Numbered from the stretch's first letter, positions 34,819 to 43,725 are shown. The stretch: 64,000 nucleotides of DNA from Paenibacillus oralis (GCF_003863965.1 NZ_RRCN01000001.1:5228304-5292303); one strand, 5' to 3'. Translations and numbers: made by a program. Notes: generated from the sequence alone by a model not told the origin.

Positions 34819-35480
34819 CCGATTATTTGGATGAACAGTATTTGACGGCGTACAATCAGCGGCTGATGCACCGGAAGCTGACCGAGGCCGCAAACGACGA
34901 TTCGTGGATGAGCGTCGGCATGGACGAATGTCTGGAAGGCCTGGAGCGAGGAACGATTGATTTGCGCGATGGACAAACGATCGGCGTCGCAGGGCGAAGC
35001 GCTTTGGGCGGACAGTTGGCGCTTTTGATGCCGGAATCGTTTCACCCTGACATTCCGATAGGGCAAGGGAGGCCGGCTCCTACGCGCAGTTACTTTCTGG
35101 ATCGCACGGCCGCCGCAGGCTTTGGAGTGAAATGGCTGGACATCGAACTGGGTGAAGCGCAGCTGGAGCCGGTACGCGATATGCTGCTTACGAACAGCTT
35201 GTTTGCAAAACCGGAAATGAAGGTACAGGGAAAGGGCGTTTACCACGGGAAGAAGCAGCCGTTTGCTTATTATGAGGCACTTTTTTTGGCGGGTGCCAAG
35301 CCTTATTACCAGGTAGTTCTGGTCAGTTACTGTCAGCGTGAAATAGAAGGAGACAGCGGAAAAGGATTGATGGCCAGTGCGCAGTTTCCTTTGCCGGAAG
35401 CGGGGCTTTATTATCCGCTTGCCTTTGCTATGGCGGGGGCGCTGCGCTGGGAAAAAGCCGAAAAGGAGGTCAGCCGATGA
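34815..35480 (+). CDS. hypothetical protein of the spike cluster, possible adaptor
   Basis: A 221-residue soluble protein starting at GTG 34815 with GGAGGG at 34801-34806. It overlaps both neighbours by four bases, so it is made in step with the upstream protein and the PAAR-like protein. No family is recognised with confidence. The middle part (LALLMPESFHPDIP, then later strands PYYQVVLVSYCQREIEG) has the alternating pattern of a DcrB/DUF1795-like fold, a type used by effector chaperones (Eag) of type VI systems. That similarity is weak and unproven. Confidence 0.6.
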   Translation: MTDYLDEQYLTAYNQRLMHRKLTEAANDDSWMSVGMDECLEGLERGTIDLRDGQTIGVAGRSALGGQLALLMPESFHPDIPIGQGRPAPTRSYFLDRTAAAGFGVKWLDIELGEAQLEPVRDMLLTNSLFAKPEMKVQGKGVYHGKKQPFAYYEALFLAGAKPYYQVVLVSYCQREIEGDSGKGLMASAQFPLPEAGLYYPLAFAMAGALRWEKAEKEVSR

Positions 35481-35884
35481 ATCTGCAGCAATTATTAATG
35501 GCATATAGCTTCGGGGCGTTAAATGAGGAGTACTCCTATGTGGTTCGGGGGGCCAAACTCGAATGCGATCGAGGGAATCGCCCGGGGGTGCTTAATTTGC
35601 CGCTCAGCCACGGCGTATATGTCAAAGGCAAGCCGGTGATGAATATTGCCGATTGCGTCTGCGGACCCGATGCCAACATTAGCAATGTGGGCGCTTTTGG
35701 CATGTGTAAATTGTTAAACAATATCTGCAAGCCGAAAATCGACTTCGGGTCGAAATGGACGGATGGCAAGGAGGATGTTCTGGTCGAAGGGGAGCAGGCT
35801 CTGCTGAGCAAATCGACGCTGCGCTGCACATGTAAAAGCCCCGGGGGGATCATTACCATTACGAACGATGGGCAGGGCGGCTGA
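35477..35884 (+). CDS. DUF4280 PAAR-like spike tip protein
   Basis: A 135-residue protein of the DUF4280 family, with the characteristic YVVRGAKLECDRG, LNLPLSHGVYVKGKPVMNIAD, FGMCKLLNNIC, LVEGEQALLSKSTLRC and GGIITITNDGQGG. Conserved Cys residues may bind a metal at the tip, as in PAAR proteins. AAGGAGG at 35464-35470 precedes the ATG, which overlaps the previous stop. It lies 26 bp ahead of the toxin-bearing spike gene, matching the PAAR-VgrG pairing of contractile injection tips. Confidence 0.85.
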   Translation: MNLQQLLMAYSFGALNEEYSYVVRGAKLECDRGNRPGVLNLPLSHGVYVKGKPVMNIADCVCGPDANISNVGAFGMCKLLNNICKPKIDFGSKWTDGKEDVLVEGEQALLSKSTLRCTCKSPGGIITITNDGQGG

Positions 35885-35910
35885 TTTCGATAGGGAAGGA
35901 GGGGAGGAAC

Positions 35911-38856
35911 GTGGCTGCAACCACCGATAACGTCATTACATATGGGCAGTTAAAAATGGTTTGGCCGTACGGCGAGTTTCGCCTGGCTGGGGTGGAACTT
36001 TGCCATTCAGCCGGGGAACATGCGCGGCTAAGCATTCAAGGTAGCGCCGATCCGGCTAAGGAAGAGACGATCCTTAGGCGAACGAGTTCGGATGATTTGA
36101 TCGAGCTTTGGCACACCGATGATGTGGGGCAGGATCAGCCATTATTTAAAGGGCAATTGTATGATATCGAAATTTCGAAGGCGATGGACCGGCTGAATAT
36201 AAAACTGGAGGCGGTGTCGCACAGCTTCAAGCTGGACACGACACTCCAAAACCGCTCTTTTCAGCATGTAGGTCAAACCTACGTCGAGGTCATTCGCCAA
36301 GTGATCGGAGACTATCCCGGCGCGGATATGATCGATGAAGCGTTTGACAAACGGGCGACCGGACGGTTTATCTTGCAGTATCAGGAGACGGATTGGAGTT
36401 TTTTGCAGCGTTTGGCTTCGCATGCCGGGGCGATGCTGGTCCCGAATATTACGGCGCATCGGATTCAGTTCTGGGTGGGGCTGCCGCAAGGCCGGCGCCG
36501 CTTGAAACTGGAGACTGTCCCCCTCGTGTACGAGCGGAAAATGATTCCGCTGGCATCGTTAAGCGCTGCAAATGAAGCTTCTGCGGGGGAAGATGTTATC
36601 CGGCATACCGGGTATACGTTCGAATGGCCGGAAATTTTGCAGCTTGGCGATGAGGTGGAGTGCGGGGGAGTAATCTTTGCCATTTACAAACGCACTGCCC
36701 GGATGCGTCAGGGAGTTTTGACTTGGAGTTACGAGTGCGGACGTCCGGAAGGGCTGATCGTTCCGAAGAAATATAATTCCACGGTGATTGGCGCGGCGAT
36801 CGAAGGGAAGATTTTGCAAAACAGCCGCAACCAAGTGCGCATTCATCTGGATATGGACGAAAAGCAGGACCCGGAGGACGCCCAGTGGTTCCCTTATGCC
36901 GCCGAAGGCAGTCAGGTATGGTATATGATGCCGGAAATCGGCAGCCGGATCAAGCTGTATTTTCCCAGTGCGGACGAGGATGAAGCGATGGTCATCCAGT
37001 CGGTGCGGATGGAGCCTGCTCCAACGTTTACGCCTGCGGTTGGAGGAGCCAGGGGAGCGTTACCTGCGGAGAGTTTGCCGGAAAGTCCGGCTGACAAATA
37101 TGAGCGCAAAATGCAGGACCCGGGCGTAAAATCATTCGGCAACCCGCAGGGCAAAGAAATCGTGCTCGGCGATGCGGACTTGTTGATCAGCGCACAGGAA
37201 GATACCTTGTATATCGGGATGAACCAGACGGGCGGAGTTCGCCTCCAGAGCTCGCAAAAAATAAACGTCAGCGCCGGGAAAAATTTGTTTTTGCGGGCGG
37301 GCCAAATCCGGGTGGAAGGAACGGACGGTCTCGATGTAGAAGCAAAGAACAGCAAGGCACAGCATAATGAATCCGCTGAATTCAGCGGGCAGCAGGTCGA
37401 ATTGGCCGGAAGTCTGCACCAAACGTATGAGAAGCTCTTGTCTCCGTTTGAGCAGGTGCTGAAGGAGAAAGGGGCGGCATATGCCGTCGGGGAAGTTGCC
37501 CTGAACAATATTGGGGCGACACTAAAAGGGGAATGGGATGGAGCCGTAGAATACGTTAAAGGTTTATGGAATACAGCCAGCGATATTTCGGACGCGCTTT
37601 TGACGGCGCAATTTGGAGATCCTCTGGTCAGCTCATACTACGGACTGTTTACCGACGAAGAGGTCAAACCGCTCGCGGAACGCAATGAGACGGTGAAATC
37701 GGCTATCAACACTGGACAATACGTATTGGAAGCGGTGACCTATCAAAAATCGGGCTCCGAGCTGCTGCATGATGGTGGAGAGACCTTAAAGGGTTTCGTG
37801 AACCCGTTAGTCAAATGGTGGAACAACGGCTTGCCGAACCCGCTCACCGATCGGGAAGACGAGAGCTATCAGATCGGGTATGACTCGATTGAAGCCGCGG
37901 GTTTGGCGGTGGATATCGGCCTTACCGCTGCTGGAGGAGCCGGGGTCGCCAAAAAAGCGGCCAGCATGTTGAAGGCGAAAAGCGCGGCAGGCCGGGCCCT
38001 GGGGAACGCGGAAATGGGCGCGGCCGGTGCTGCCGGAGGCCTGGGGCTCGCAGGAAAAATGAAGTCATTTTTCACCGACGAACACGGAACTCCGAAACTG
38101 GGGGACGGCAAGCTAAAAACCGGAAGCTTGAAATCTTTGGAGCAAGCGGCGGAAGCTTTTGAGGAAATCCTGGAAGGCCTCTCCCTAAGCCTGCAAGGCT
38201 GGATGAGCGGCATGGGCGGAAGACGCCTCGGCTTCGAAGGTAATGGCGGCGGAGGCTTAGGACGTCATTTTGAGGTGGAGTATAATAATGATTACCGGAA
38301 ACATCATGGTGGCGGGGGAGATGAGAGGAAGGATAGAGGTAATAAAGAGAGACAGGAAGAGACTGAGGGAACGCCGAAAGCCGATTTAGACAAAATCAGA
38401 GAAACTGCGCCGGATTACTATAAAGAATTGATAGACAAGTATGGAGATAAGGGAAGATATTTTGATAGGTCTATAGAAGAGTATGAGAGTTTGGCAAAAG
38501 ATCCAGACCATAATTTTAACATTGATGACAAATCTAAAATAGAACGACAGGCTGGGCTTGAATTAGAGGTTAGGGAAGAACTTGCGGGGCCAATTATTCG
38601 TGACCCAGTTAAGGGTAGAGGTGAATTTATCGATAGGGATGGACAAGTATGGGATGTAAAAGGATTTAACTCTTATTATCCTCCTAGAAAAGGTGGGTTC
38701 AGATTAGATAGAGCATTGATAGATATAGAGGATGAACTTCGAAAGGGAGAAAATGTTATTCTTGATACCACTAAATTATCTCAGGATCATATTGATCAAC
38801 TAAAAAAAGCTATCGGTACAATGGATTGGAAGGTGAATATCCTTTGGTGGCCATAA
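35911..38856 (+). CDS. VgrG-like spike with C-terminal nuclease-like toxin
   Basis: A 981-residue protein from GTG 35911 (GGAGGGGAGG upstream). Residues about 1-280 are the gp27-like part, 285-370 the OB-fold (GAAIEGKILQNSRNQVRIHL, WYMMPEIGSRIKLYFPS) and 410-500 a beta-helix stalk. A helical linker (about 500-680) leads to a Gly/Ala-rich hydrophobic stretch (about 670-725) and a Gly/His-rich junction (VEYNNDYRKHHGGGG, from residue 789). After the junction the DNA becomes AT-rich and a compact C-terminal domain begins. It contains EFIDRDGQVWDVKGF (residues 905-919), a D-x-K core like PD-(D/E)xK and CdiA-type nucleases. Toxicity and substrate (DNA or tRNA) are inferred. Confidence 0.82.
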   Translation: MAATTDNVITYGQLKMVWPYGEFRLAGVELCHSAGEHARLSIQGSADPAKEETILRRTSSDDLIELWHTDDVGQDQPLFKGQLYDIEISKAMDRLNIKLEAVSHSFKLDTTLQNRSFQHVGQTYVEVIRQVIGDYPGADMIDEAFDKRATGRFILQYQETDWSFLQRLASHAGAMLVPNITAHRIQFWVGLPQGRRRLKLETVPLVYERKMIPLASLSAANEASAGEDVIRHTGYTFEWPEILQLGDEVECGGVIFAIYKRTARMRQGVLTWSYECGRPEGLIVPKKYNSTVIGAAIEGKILQNSRNQVRIHLDMDEKQDPEDAQWFPYAAEGSQVWYMMPEIGSRIKLYFPSADEDEAMVIQSVRMEPAPTFTPAVGGARGALPAESLPESPADKYERKMQDPGVKSFGNPQGKEIVLGDADLLISAQEDTLYIGMNQTGGVRLQSSQKINVSAGKNLFLRAGQIRVEGTDGLDVEAKNSKAQHNESAEFSGQQVELAGSLHQTYEKLLSPFEQVLKEKGAAYAVGEVALNNIGATLKGEWDGAVEYVKGLWNTASDISDALLTAQFGDPLVSSYYGLFTDEEVKPLAERNETVKSAINTGQYVLEAVTYQKSGSELLHDGGETLKGFVNPLVKWWNNGLPNPLTDREDESYQIGYDSIEAAGLAVDIGLTAAGGAGVAKKAASMLKAKSAAGRALGNAEMGAAGAAGGLGLAGKMKSFFTDEHGTPKLGDGKLKTGSLKSLEQAAEAFEEILEGLSLSLQGWMSGMGGRRLGFEGNGGGGLGRHFEVEYNNDYRKHHGGGGDERKDRGNKERQEETEGTPKADLDKIRETAPDYYKELIDKYGDKGRYFDRSIEEYESLAKDPDHNFNIDDKSKIERQAGLELEVREELAGPIIRDPVKGRGEFIDRDGQVWDVKGFNSYYPPRKGGFRLDRALIDIEDELRKGENVILDTTKLSQDHIDQLKKAIGTMDWKVNILWWP

Positions 38857-38878
38857 CATGGGCAGAGGAGTGTAATGG

Positions 38879-39508
38879 ATGTTAACACAACAAGAACTAA
38901 ATAAAATGGTGGAAGATCACCAGTTATGGATAACTGAATCCAAATCGAAAGGTTCACAATTGCAGTTAGAGGATGTTACTTTACTAGAGTTAGATTTAGT
39001 TGGTAGGAACTTGACAGATGTTGTATTAGTAGGCTCAACATTGCAAAAGTGCTTGTTAACCAATACTGATTTTTATTATTCGAATCTAGCATCTCTAAAT
39101 ATTCTAGAGACGAGTATGAATGGAATAATTTTGACAAAGTCAAATCTGGATTACTCATTATTTAAAAAATGTGATGCATCTTACTCTAAGGTGATAAAAG
39201 CTACGTTTTATGAATCAGTAGCCGAGGAAGTGGATTTTTCCAACTCTAGCATGATGAAGGCAAGATTTATATATTCTAATCTTAAAAATATCAAATTTAT
39301 AAATTGCGATTTATCTAGGGCATCTTTTAGAAATTCTAAACTTCTAGGTGTAGATTTTACTAATGCTGATTTATCGGAAGTTGATTTTTCAAATGCAGAG
39401 ATTAGTAATGTCATTTTTAATGGGGCTTTCTACAACGATAAGACTACTTGGCCTGAAAATACAAGTCCGGAACAAGTGGGGGCCATTTTTAAAAAGGATT
39501 ATGAGTAA
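38879..39508 (+). CDS. pentapeptide-repeat protein, probable immunity to the spike toxin
   Basis: A 209-residue protein built almost wholly of pentapeptide repeats from about residue 30 to 190 (for example DFTNADLSEVDFSNAEISNV). Such repeats form a right-handed four-sided beta-helix. It starts 22 bp after the toxin stop with AGAGGAG at 38864-38870 and shares the toxin domain's AT-rich composition. The position is that of a cognate immunity gene. Some pentapeptide proteins mimic DNA (Qnr, MfpA), which would suit a nuclease target, but this is inference. A terminator follows at 39615. Confidence 0.7.
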   Translation: MLTQQELNKMVEDHQLWITESKSKGSQLQLEDVTLLELDLVGRNLTDVVLVGSTLQKCLLTNTDFYYSNLASLNILETSMNGIILTKSNLDYSLFKKCDASYSKVIKATFYESVAEEVDFSNSSMMKARFIYSNLKNIKFINCDLSRASFRNSKLLGVDFTNADLSEVDFSNAEISNVIFNGAFYNDKTTWPENTSPEQVGAIFKKDYE

Positions 39509-39614
39509 ATTGTATAATACCCATTCCAATGCTTAATGAAGCACTTATTACCAATATTAGCTTATTCTCTTGTTATGAAGTCATCAAAAATTAGATGTAC
39601 TTATACGTTACGTT

Positions 39615-39660
39615 AAACAGGTCTATTATGGTTAGATAACCTATATAGACCTGTTTTTTT
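39615..39660 (+). terminator. terminator of the spike-toxin-immunity operon
   Basis: AAACAGGTCTAT (39615-39626) pairs with ATAGACCTGTTT (39645-39656), followed by a T-run to 39660. Confidence 0.85.
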
Positions 39661-39823
39661 AAGCTTTTTCTCTTTAAGGTTTTAAATCACTAGCCGAACG
39701 TCGAATCAGGGATTGCAAAAAGCATGCTTATAAGTATTGCTCTAGAATACTCTCTTTTTGTTGAAGGATGTGCACACAGTCAAGTGGATGGGCCATCACC
39801 AACACACTGCCTGAGGTTAACAG

Positions 39824-39907
39824 GTAGAGTATAATAATGATAATTACCACAGGCACCATGGTGGTAGAAGGAGAAAAGAGAGCCTGTCAGTTATAACTAT
39901 GAAGTAG
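39824..39907 (+). pseudogene. degenerate second copy of the toxin junction
   Basis: This reads VEYNNDNYHRHHGG then RRRKES and closes at TAG 39905. It is a clear relative of VEYNNDYRKHHGGGG at codons 789-803 of the spike-toxin gene (38275-38319). There is no upstream start, and the preceding frame holds a stop. It is therefore the leftover front end of a displaced toxin cassette, sitting just before an orphan immunity gene. Confidence 0.7.
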
Positions 39908-39935
39908 AAGAAACTTATAAAAGGTGTTAATTAGG

Positions 39936-40505
39936 ATGATTAACTTTGGAGAATTATACTACGACCATTACAGCAAATTTTTAGGGAACCCAATCGACCG
40001 AGAGGTATTTAAAAATATTGAGGAAATGCCAAAAATACAAATTTTGAAATATGAAAATGTGTTTGAAGAATGCTTAGTTTATAATACTCTCGGATTTAGC
40101 AAGTATGAGGAGGTAGTAGGCGATAATATAGAGGTTTCAATGGTAGTTGATGGAGCATTTAGCAGTGCTGGATATATTCTTGCAAGTACATTGTTTTATT
40201 GTATAGCTAACCAAATGCAAATGGAACGAGGAATAGCGATTAGCGGCATTGAAAACATTGATAAATCATTCGTACAAAAATACAACAAAGGTGCAGTTTA
40301 TTTTACTGAACCATTTGCATTCCCAGAAGAATACAGCCATGTCACAACTAAAAGCGAAGAAAAAGATGGGAGAATTCTTTTAGCCTTTTTTATCTCACAA
40401 TCAGAATATGAATATTTCATAAAAAATGGGGCGGATAAATTTGAGGAGTTGCTAGAAGAAAAGAATGCTGATCCGTTTCATGTTAGTAGAGAATCTGTAG
40501 TTTGA
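39936..40505 (+). CDS. SUFU-like orphan immunity protein
   Basis: A 189-residue soluble protein. ATG 39936 is preferred with AAAGGTG at 39919-39925 (GTG 39924 is also in frame). Features such as FEECLVYNTLGFSKYEEVVG, the aromatic core YFTEPFAFPEEY and the tail YEYFIKNGADKFEELLEEKN resemble suppressor-of-fused (SUFU) domain proteins, a common immunity family in bacterial polymorphic toxin loci. It lies 28 bp after the degenerate toxin junction and has no intact toxin. It may protect against siblings still carrying that toxin. Confidence 0.65.
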   Translation: MINFGELYYDHYSKFLGNPIDREVFKNIEEMPKIQILKYENVFEECLVYNTLGFSKYEEVVGDNIEVSMVVDGAFSSAGYILASTLFYCIANQMQMERGIAISGIENIDKSFVQKYNKGAVYFTEPFAFPEEYSHVTTKSEEKDGRILLAFFISQSEYEYFIKNGADKFEELLEEKNADPFHVSRESVV

Positions 40506-40683
40506 AGTCTATTCTACTCAATTCAGGATGACGCTATAATTTATAGCTAATCAGCACGTTCAATTAAGCACATCGTGTACCGTCAGATTAAAGGGTGATC
40601 GGCCCCGGCCCCCAATTTGGTACTAATGAAACCGTACTTTTCATATTCTTTAAAAGAAAAAATAGGGGGGAGTGTAAAGCTAG

Positions 40684-42099
40684 TTGAAAAAAGTTAAGGT
40701 TAGTTTACAGCCCATTGTAAGTAAGATAAATTTACCGACTGTAATGAAAACAGCTGTGCTTCCGGGGGACTCCATTGAAAGATTATTTATTGCAACCCAG
40801 GTAGGAGAGATCTTTTACATAGGAAACGGAGTTATAAGGACTTTTTTGGATATTCGCCCACGAATCATAAAACTAGGTGCTTCTAGAGGCGGATATGACG
40901 AACGCGGATTAGTTGGGCTGGCGTTTCATCCCGATTTTTATTATAACGGCCGGTTTTATCTTCATTATTCTGTGGCCGGAACACAAGGTCCGGGTGCTCT
41001 TCCTAAACCTTTTAAGCCTGACCCATGTGATCCGGAAACCTTAAACTTACAGTGGATGAATAGAGAAACGCAATATGATCACATTGATACCGTTGAAGAA
41101 TGGATTTTACAGCCGAATGGGCAACCTCAAAAACGACGGACATTGCTTAACATAAGAAGACCATTTTTTAATCATAATGGCGTCAATAGTTTAAACTTTT
41201 CACCTGAAAATGGAAAACTGATTTTAACAACCGGAGATGGCGGAGCGGGCTATGACCCATTTAATTTAAGTCAGGATGATATGGAAATCGCCGGAAAAAT
41301 AATTGAAATCGATGTGGCTAAGAATACACTTATCGAAAATCCGCCTGTAGTCACACGTTTTAATGAACTTCCATCACCTATTCAGGAAACGCTTACGGCA
41401 ATGGCTAAAGGGGTTCGCAATATTCCGGGGGTTTCCTTTCAAAGGTCTTATAGTCAGTATATTAAATATGTAGGAAATGTCGGGCAAGGTTTGGTAGAGT
41501 CGATTTTTTCATTCACTCATTATAAACCCATACCGGTTACACAGCTTATTCAAGCTTCTTTAATGAAAGTTGAGCTTGACTCGGAGGGATTTATTAATTT
41601 TGGCTGGCGAGGGTGGGAAGGTGCTTTTCCGACTTCGATTATAAGAGATTGTCCCTCGAACCCGGCTTTGGATGAGAAAACAATCGCTTATTACGATGAA
41701 GCAGTACAAACTTCAGTGCGGCGTCTTCAGCCTTTAACCAGTTATTTTCATAAAGACCCCCGTCCCGATAAGTTTGGAGGAACTTCACTTACAGGCGTCC
41801 AGTCATATATGGGGAATGGAATCCCCGATTTGATGGGAAGCGTTGTGTTTACCGATCTTGCCCGAAAAGAAGAATCTCGACCTCCGGTTAATGGGGTTCT
41901 GGCTTACACTAGGATAAGAAATGATTGCAAACTAAGTGATTTTGGTGTGATTGAAACCAATTATAACTTTGGGTCTCAATCCGCTTATTATGTTAGTTTG
42001 GGGACGAATCTGGATCAGAGCAGGCTATATTTAGGGGTGCATGGCTCTATGAAAGTGACTGATTTTAATCAAGGTACTGTTTTTGAAATTGTTCCATAA
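40684..42099 (+). CDS. glucose/sorbosone dehydrogenase-like beta-propeller protein
   Basis: A 471-residue protein starting at TTG 40684 with GGGGGGAG about 12 bases upstream. Motifs of the GSDH/PQQ-dependent sugar dehydrogenase propeller are visible: DERGLVGLAFHPDFYYNGRFYLHYS, NHNGVNSLNFSPENGKLILTTGDGGAG, a later GNVGQGLVESIFS and INFGWRGWEGAFPTS. No signal peptide is seen, unlike most secreted family members. It is a single-gene unit in the AT-rich segment. Enzymatic activity and PQQ use are not certain. Confidence 0.75.
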   Translation: MKKVKVSLQPIVSKINLPTVMKTAVLPGDSIERLFIATQVGEIFYIGNGVIRTFLDIRPRIIKLGASRGGYDERGLVGLAFHPDFYYNGRFYLHYSVAGTQGPGALPKPFKPDPCDPETLNLQWMNRETQYDHIDTVEEWILQPNGQPQKRRTLLNIRRPFFNHNGVNSLNFSPENGKLILTTGDGGAGYDPFNLSQDDMEIAGKIIEIDVAKNTLIENPPVVTRFNELPSPIQETLTAMAKGVRNIPGVSFQRSYSQYIKYVGNVGQGLVESIFSFTHYKPIPVTQLIQASLMKVELDSEGFINFGWRGWEGAFPTSIIRDCPSNPALDEKTIAYYDEAVQTSVRRLQPLTSYFHKDPRPDKFGGTSLTGVQSYMGNGIPDLMGSVVFTDLARKEESRPPVNGVLAYTRIRNDCKLSDFGVIETNYNFGSQSAYYVSLGTNLDQSRLYLGVHGSMKVTDFNQGTVFEIVP

Positions 42100-42342
42100 T
42101 CCGTATAATGGATAACCCAGAGCCGAAGCATTCAAAAGAATGGAGGATCAGTGCATGAGCGAATACGATTTGGATGGCTGGATGGACTCAACGTGGATCA
42201 ATCCATATTAGGGGGTTACCTAAGGTTACGATGGAAACGGACACATTTTTTTCCTTATTATTTATTGACCAATGTTACAATAAACAATATCATTAGGAAT
42301 ATATGGTTGATAATTCCATTATTGAACAGAGGAGGTGTTCGT

Positions 42343-43725
42343 ATGAAGCCGGCAAGCACGATTCGCTCTCAATTGGAGGATTATTTAAAAAACAAGAGAC
42401 TCTCGCTCAATCAGTTCACCGAACTTACAGGGATCAATTCCGGAACGTTAAGCGGGATCATCAATGGCCATCGTCCCATTGCCATGCAGCAGCTTGACCG
42501 GATTACGGCGGGAATGGGGTTGCCCGAAGGTTATTTTTACGATTTGTATGTTGACGAGTGTTTCTTTCAGGCCGCGCCCGACTGGCGCAGACTGGGGCCC
42601 TTCTTGCGGCGGTGCGCCGAATTGAACAAGCTGGACTGTATCGAGCGGTCAATACGCTTAATGTTGGACAACCTATCTTACATACCATTGCTTTTTCACT
42701 TGGCCGAGCAGTTTTTTCATGAAGGCCAACGAGAAGCGGCCATCTTGCTGTACGAAGCGGTAGCGGAAGGTGAACAGAAGCAGCATTCCGAACGGCTGGC
42801 GCTGTGTCAATACCGGTTGTTCACGTTGCGGCTGTCTAAAGATCAGAACCGGAATTTATTGTTGACCGTGCAATTTGAGCCTTTTGTCGACCGGCTGGAC
42901 GAACTTTATCAACTGGATGCGCTGAATGATTTAATCAATGTGTTTTCTTCCTTGCGTCGTTGGGACAAGTTAAAAGAATTAGGGGAAAAACTTAAAATAA
43001 AAGCAACCATTCATTATGAGTTAAACGGGAGCAAAAAATCACCGGAAACCAAAAAGCAGATTGTTTTTTACATTTTGTATTCCTATTTGGTATTGGGTGA
43101 AGCACACTTTTATACGAGAGATTATGAAACCGCGCTGCATTATGTCTCCTTGTATACGGATTGCAGTTGGGTCAAGAACCCCACTGAAGACGAGACGGCA
43201 GTGATCGAGCAATTTCAGGAATGGGCTGAAGGCAACCGTCATATGTATCAACTAGTGTCAGGTAAGGTCGAGGTTCTGCCGGAATATTTAAAGTTTATTT
43301 CCACAAGGGGGAATGAAGTATTCCCGGCCTTATGTGAGATCGTGACTGCTGCGAACAAGTTTGATATTAACATCGACGATGTGCTTGAACAATACGCATC
43401 TTATCTAACTTACCAAGAGCAACACTATCGTATTAAGAAAATTAGCGAGCAATTCACCGCAGATCGATACGCAAACATGTTGGCAGGTTTAGGCGAGTAT
43501 TATTTAAATAAAAAAGATTTTGCCCAAGGGCTGAAGTATGTACTGGACAGTTTGGCATTCGCGATTGAAATTTACAACAGATACGGTATGCTAAAATGTA
43601 TAGGGATATTTGAACAATACCGGAATTTTGCAACGGAAGCGGCGAACGAGCGGTATAAAAATTTAATTAGCGAGGTGCGGAAACTGAATGAAGAGGAAAT
43701 TGGCTTTATGGATAGCTACTTGTAG
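42343..43725 (+). CDS. XRE-TPR regulator of the RRNPP type (AimR/AloR-like)
   Basis: A 460-residue regulator. AGGAGGTG at 42329-42336 places the start at ATG 42343. The open frame upstream to 42151 has no ribosome site and is rejected. Residues about 8-62 form an XRE helix-turn-helix (LNQFTELTGINSGTLSGIINGHRPI). The rest is a long helical TPR-like array (for example LYEAVAEGEQKQHSERLALC, GEAHFYTRDYETALHYVSLY, GEYYLNKKDFAQGLKYVLDS). This is the plan of RRNPP receptors that bind small secreted peptides in their TPR groove. The last codons overlap a signal-peptide-bearing mini-gene, the expected cognate pheromone. Confidence 0.85.
   Translation: MKPASTIRSQLEDYLKNKRLSLNQFTELTGINSGTLSGIINGHRPIAMQQLDRITAGMGLPEGYFYDLYVDECFFQAAPDWRRLGPFLRRCAELNKLDCIERSIRLMLDNLSYIPLLFHLAEQFFHEGQREAAILLYEAVAEGEQKQHSERLALCQYRLFTLRLSKDQNRNLLLTVQFEPFVDRLDELYQLDALNDLINVFSSLRRWDKLKELGEKLKIKATIHYELNGSKKSPETKKQIVFYILYSYLVLGEAHFYTRDYETALHYVSLYTDCSWVKNPTEDETAVIEQFQEWAEGNRHMYQLVSGKVEVLPEYLKFISTRGNEVFPALCEIVTAANKFDINIDDVLEQYASYLTYQEQHYRIKKISEQFTADRYANMLAGLGEYYLNKKDFAQGLKYVLDSLAFAIEIYNRYGMLKCIGIFEQYRNFATEAANERYKNLISEVRKLNEEEIGFMDSYL

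Noticed and set aside
31678-40505. Interpretation of the Vgr cluster as an ordinary prophage tail region
   Set aside because: No capsid, terminase, portal, holin, lysin or integrase genes are present in or around the cluster, and the toxin-immunity ending is typical of polymorphic toxin loci. A phage origin of the spike fold is still possible.
42151-42342. 64-codon N-terminal extension of the XRE-TPR regulator
   Set aside because: It has no ribosome site and lies before a strong AGGAGGTG directly ahead of ATG 42343. HTH proteins of this type start at that point.
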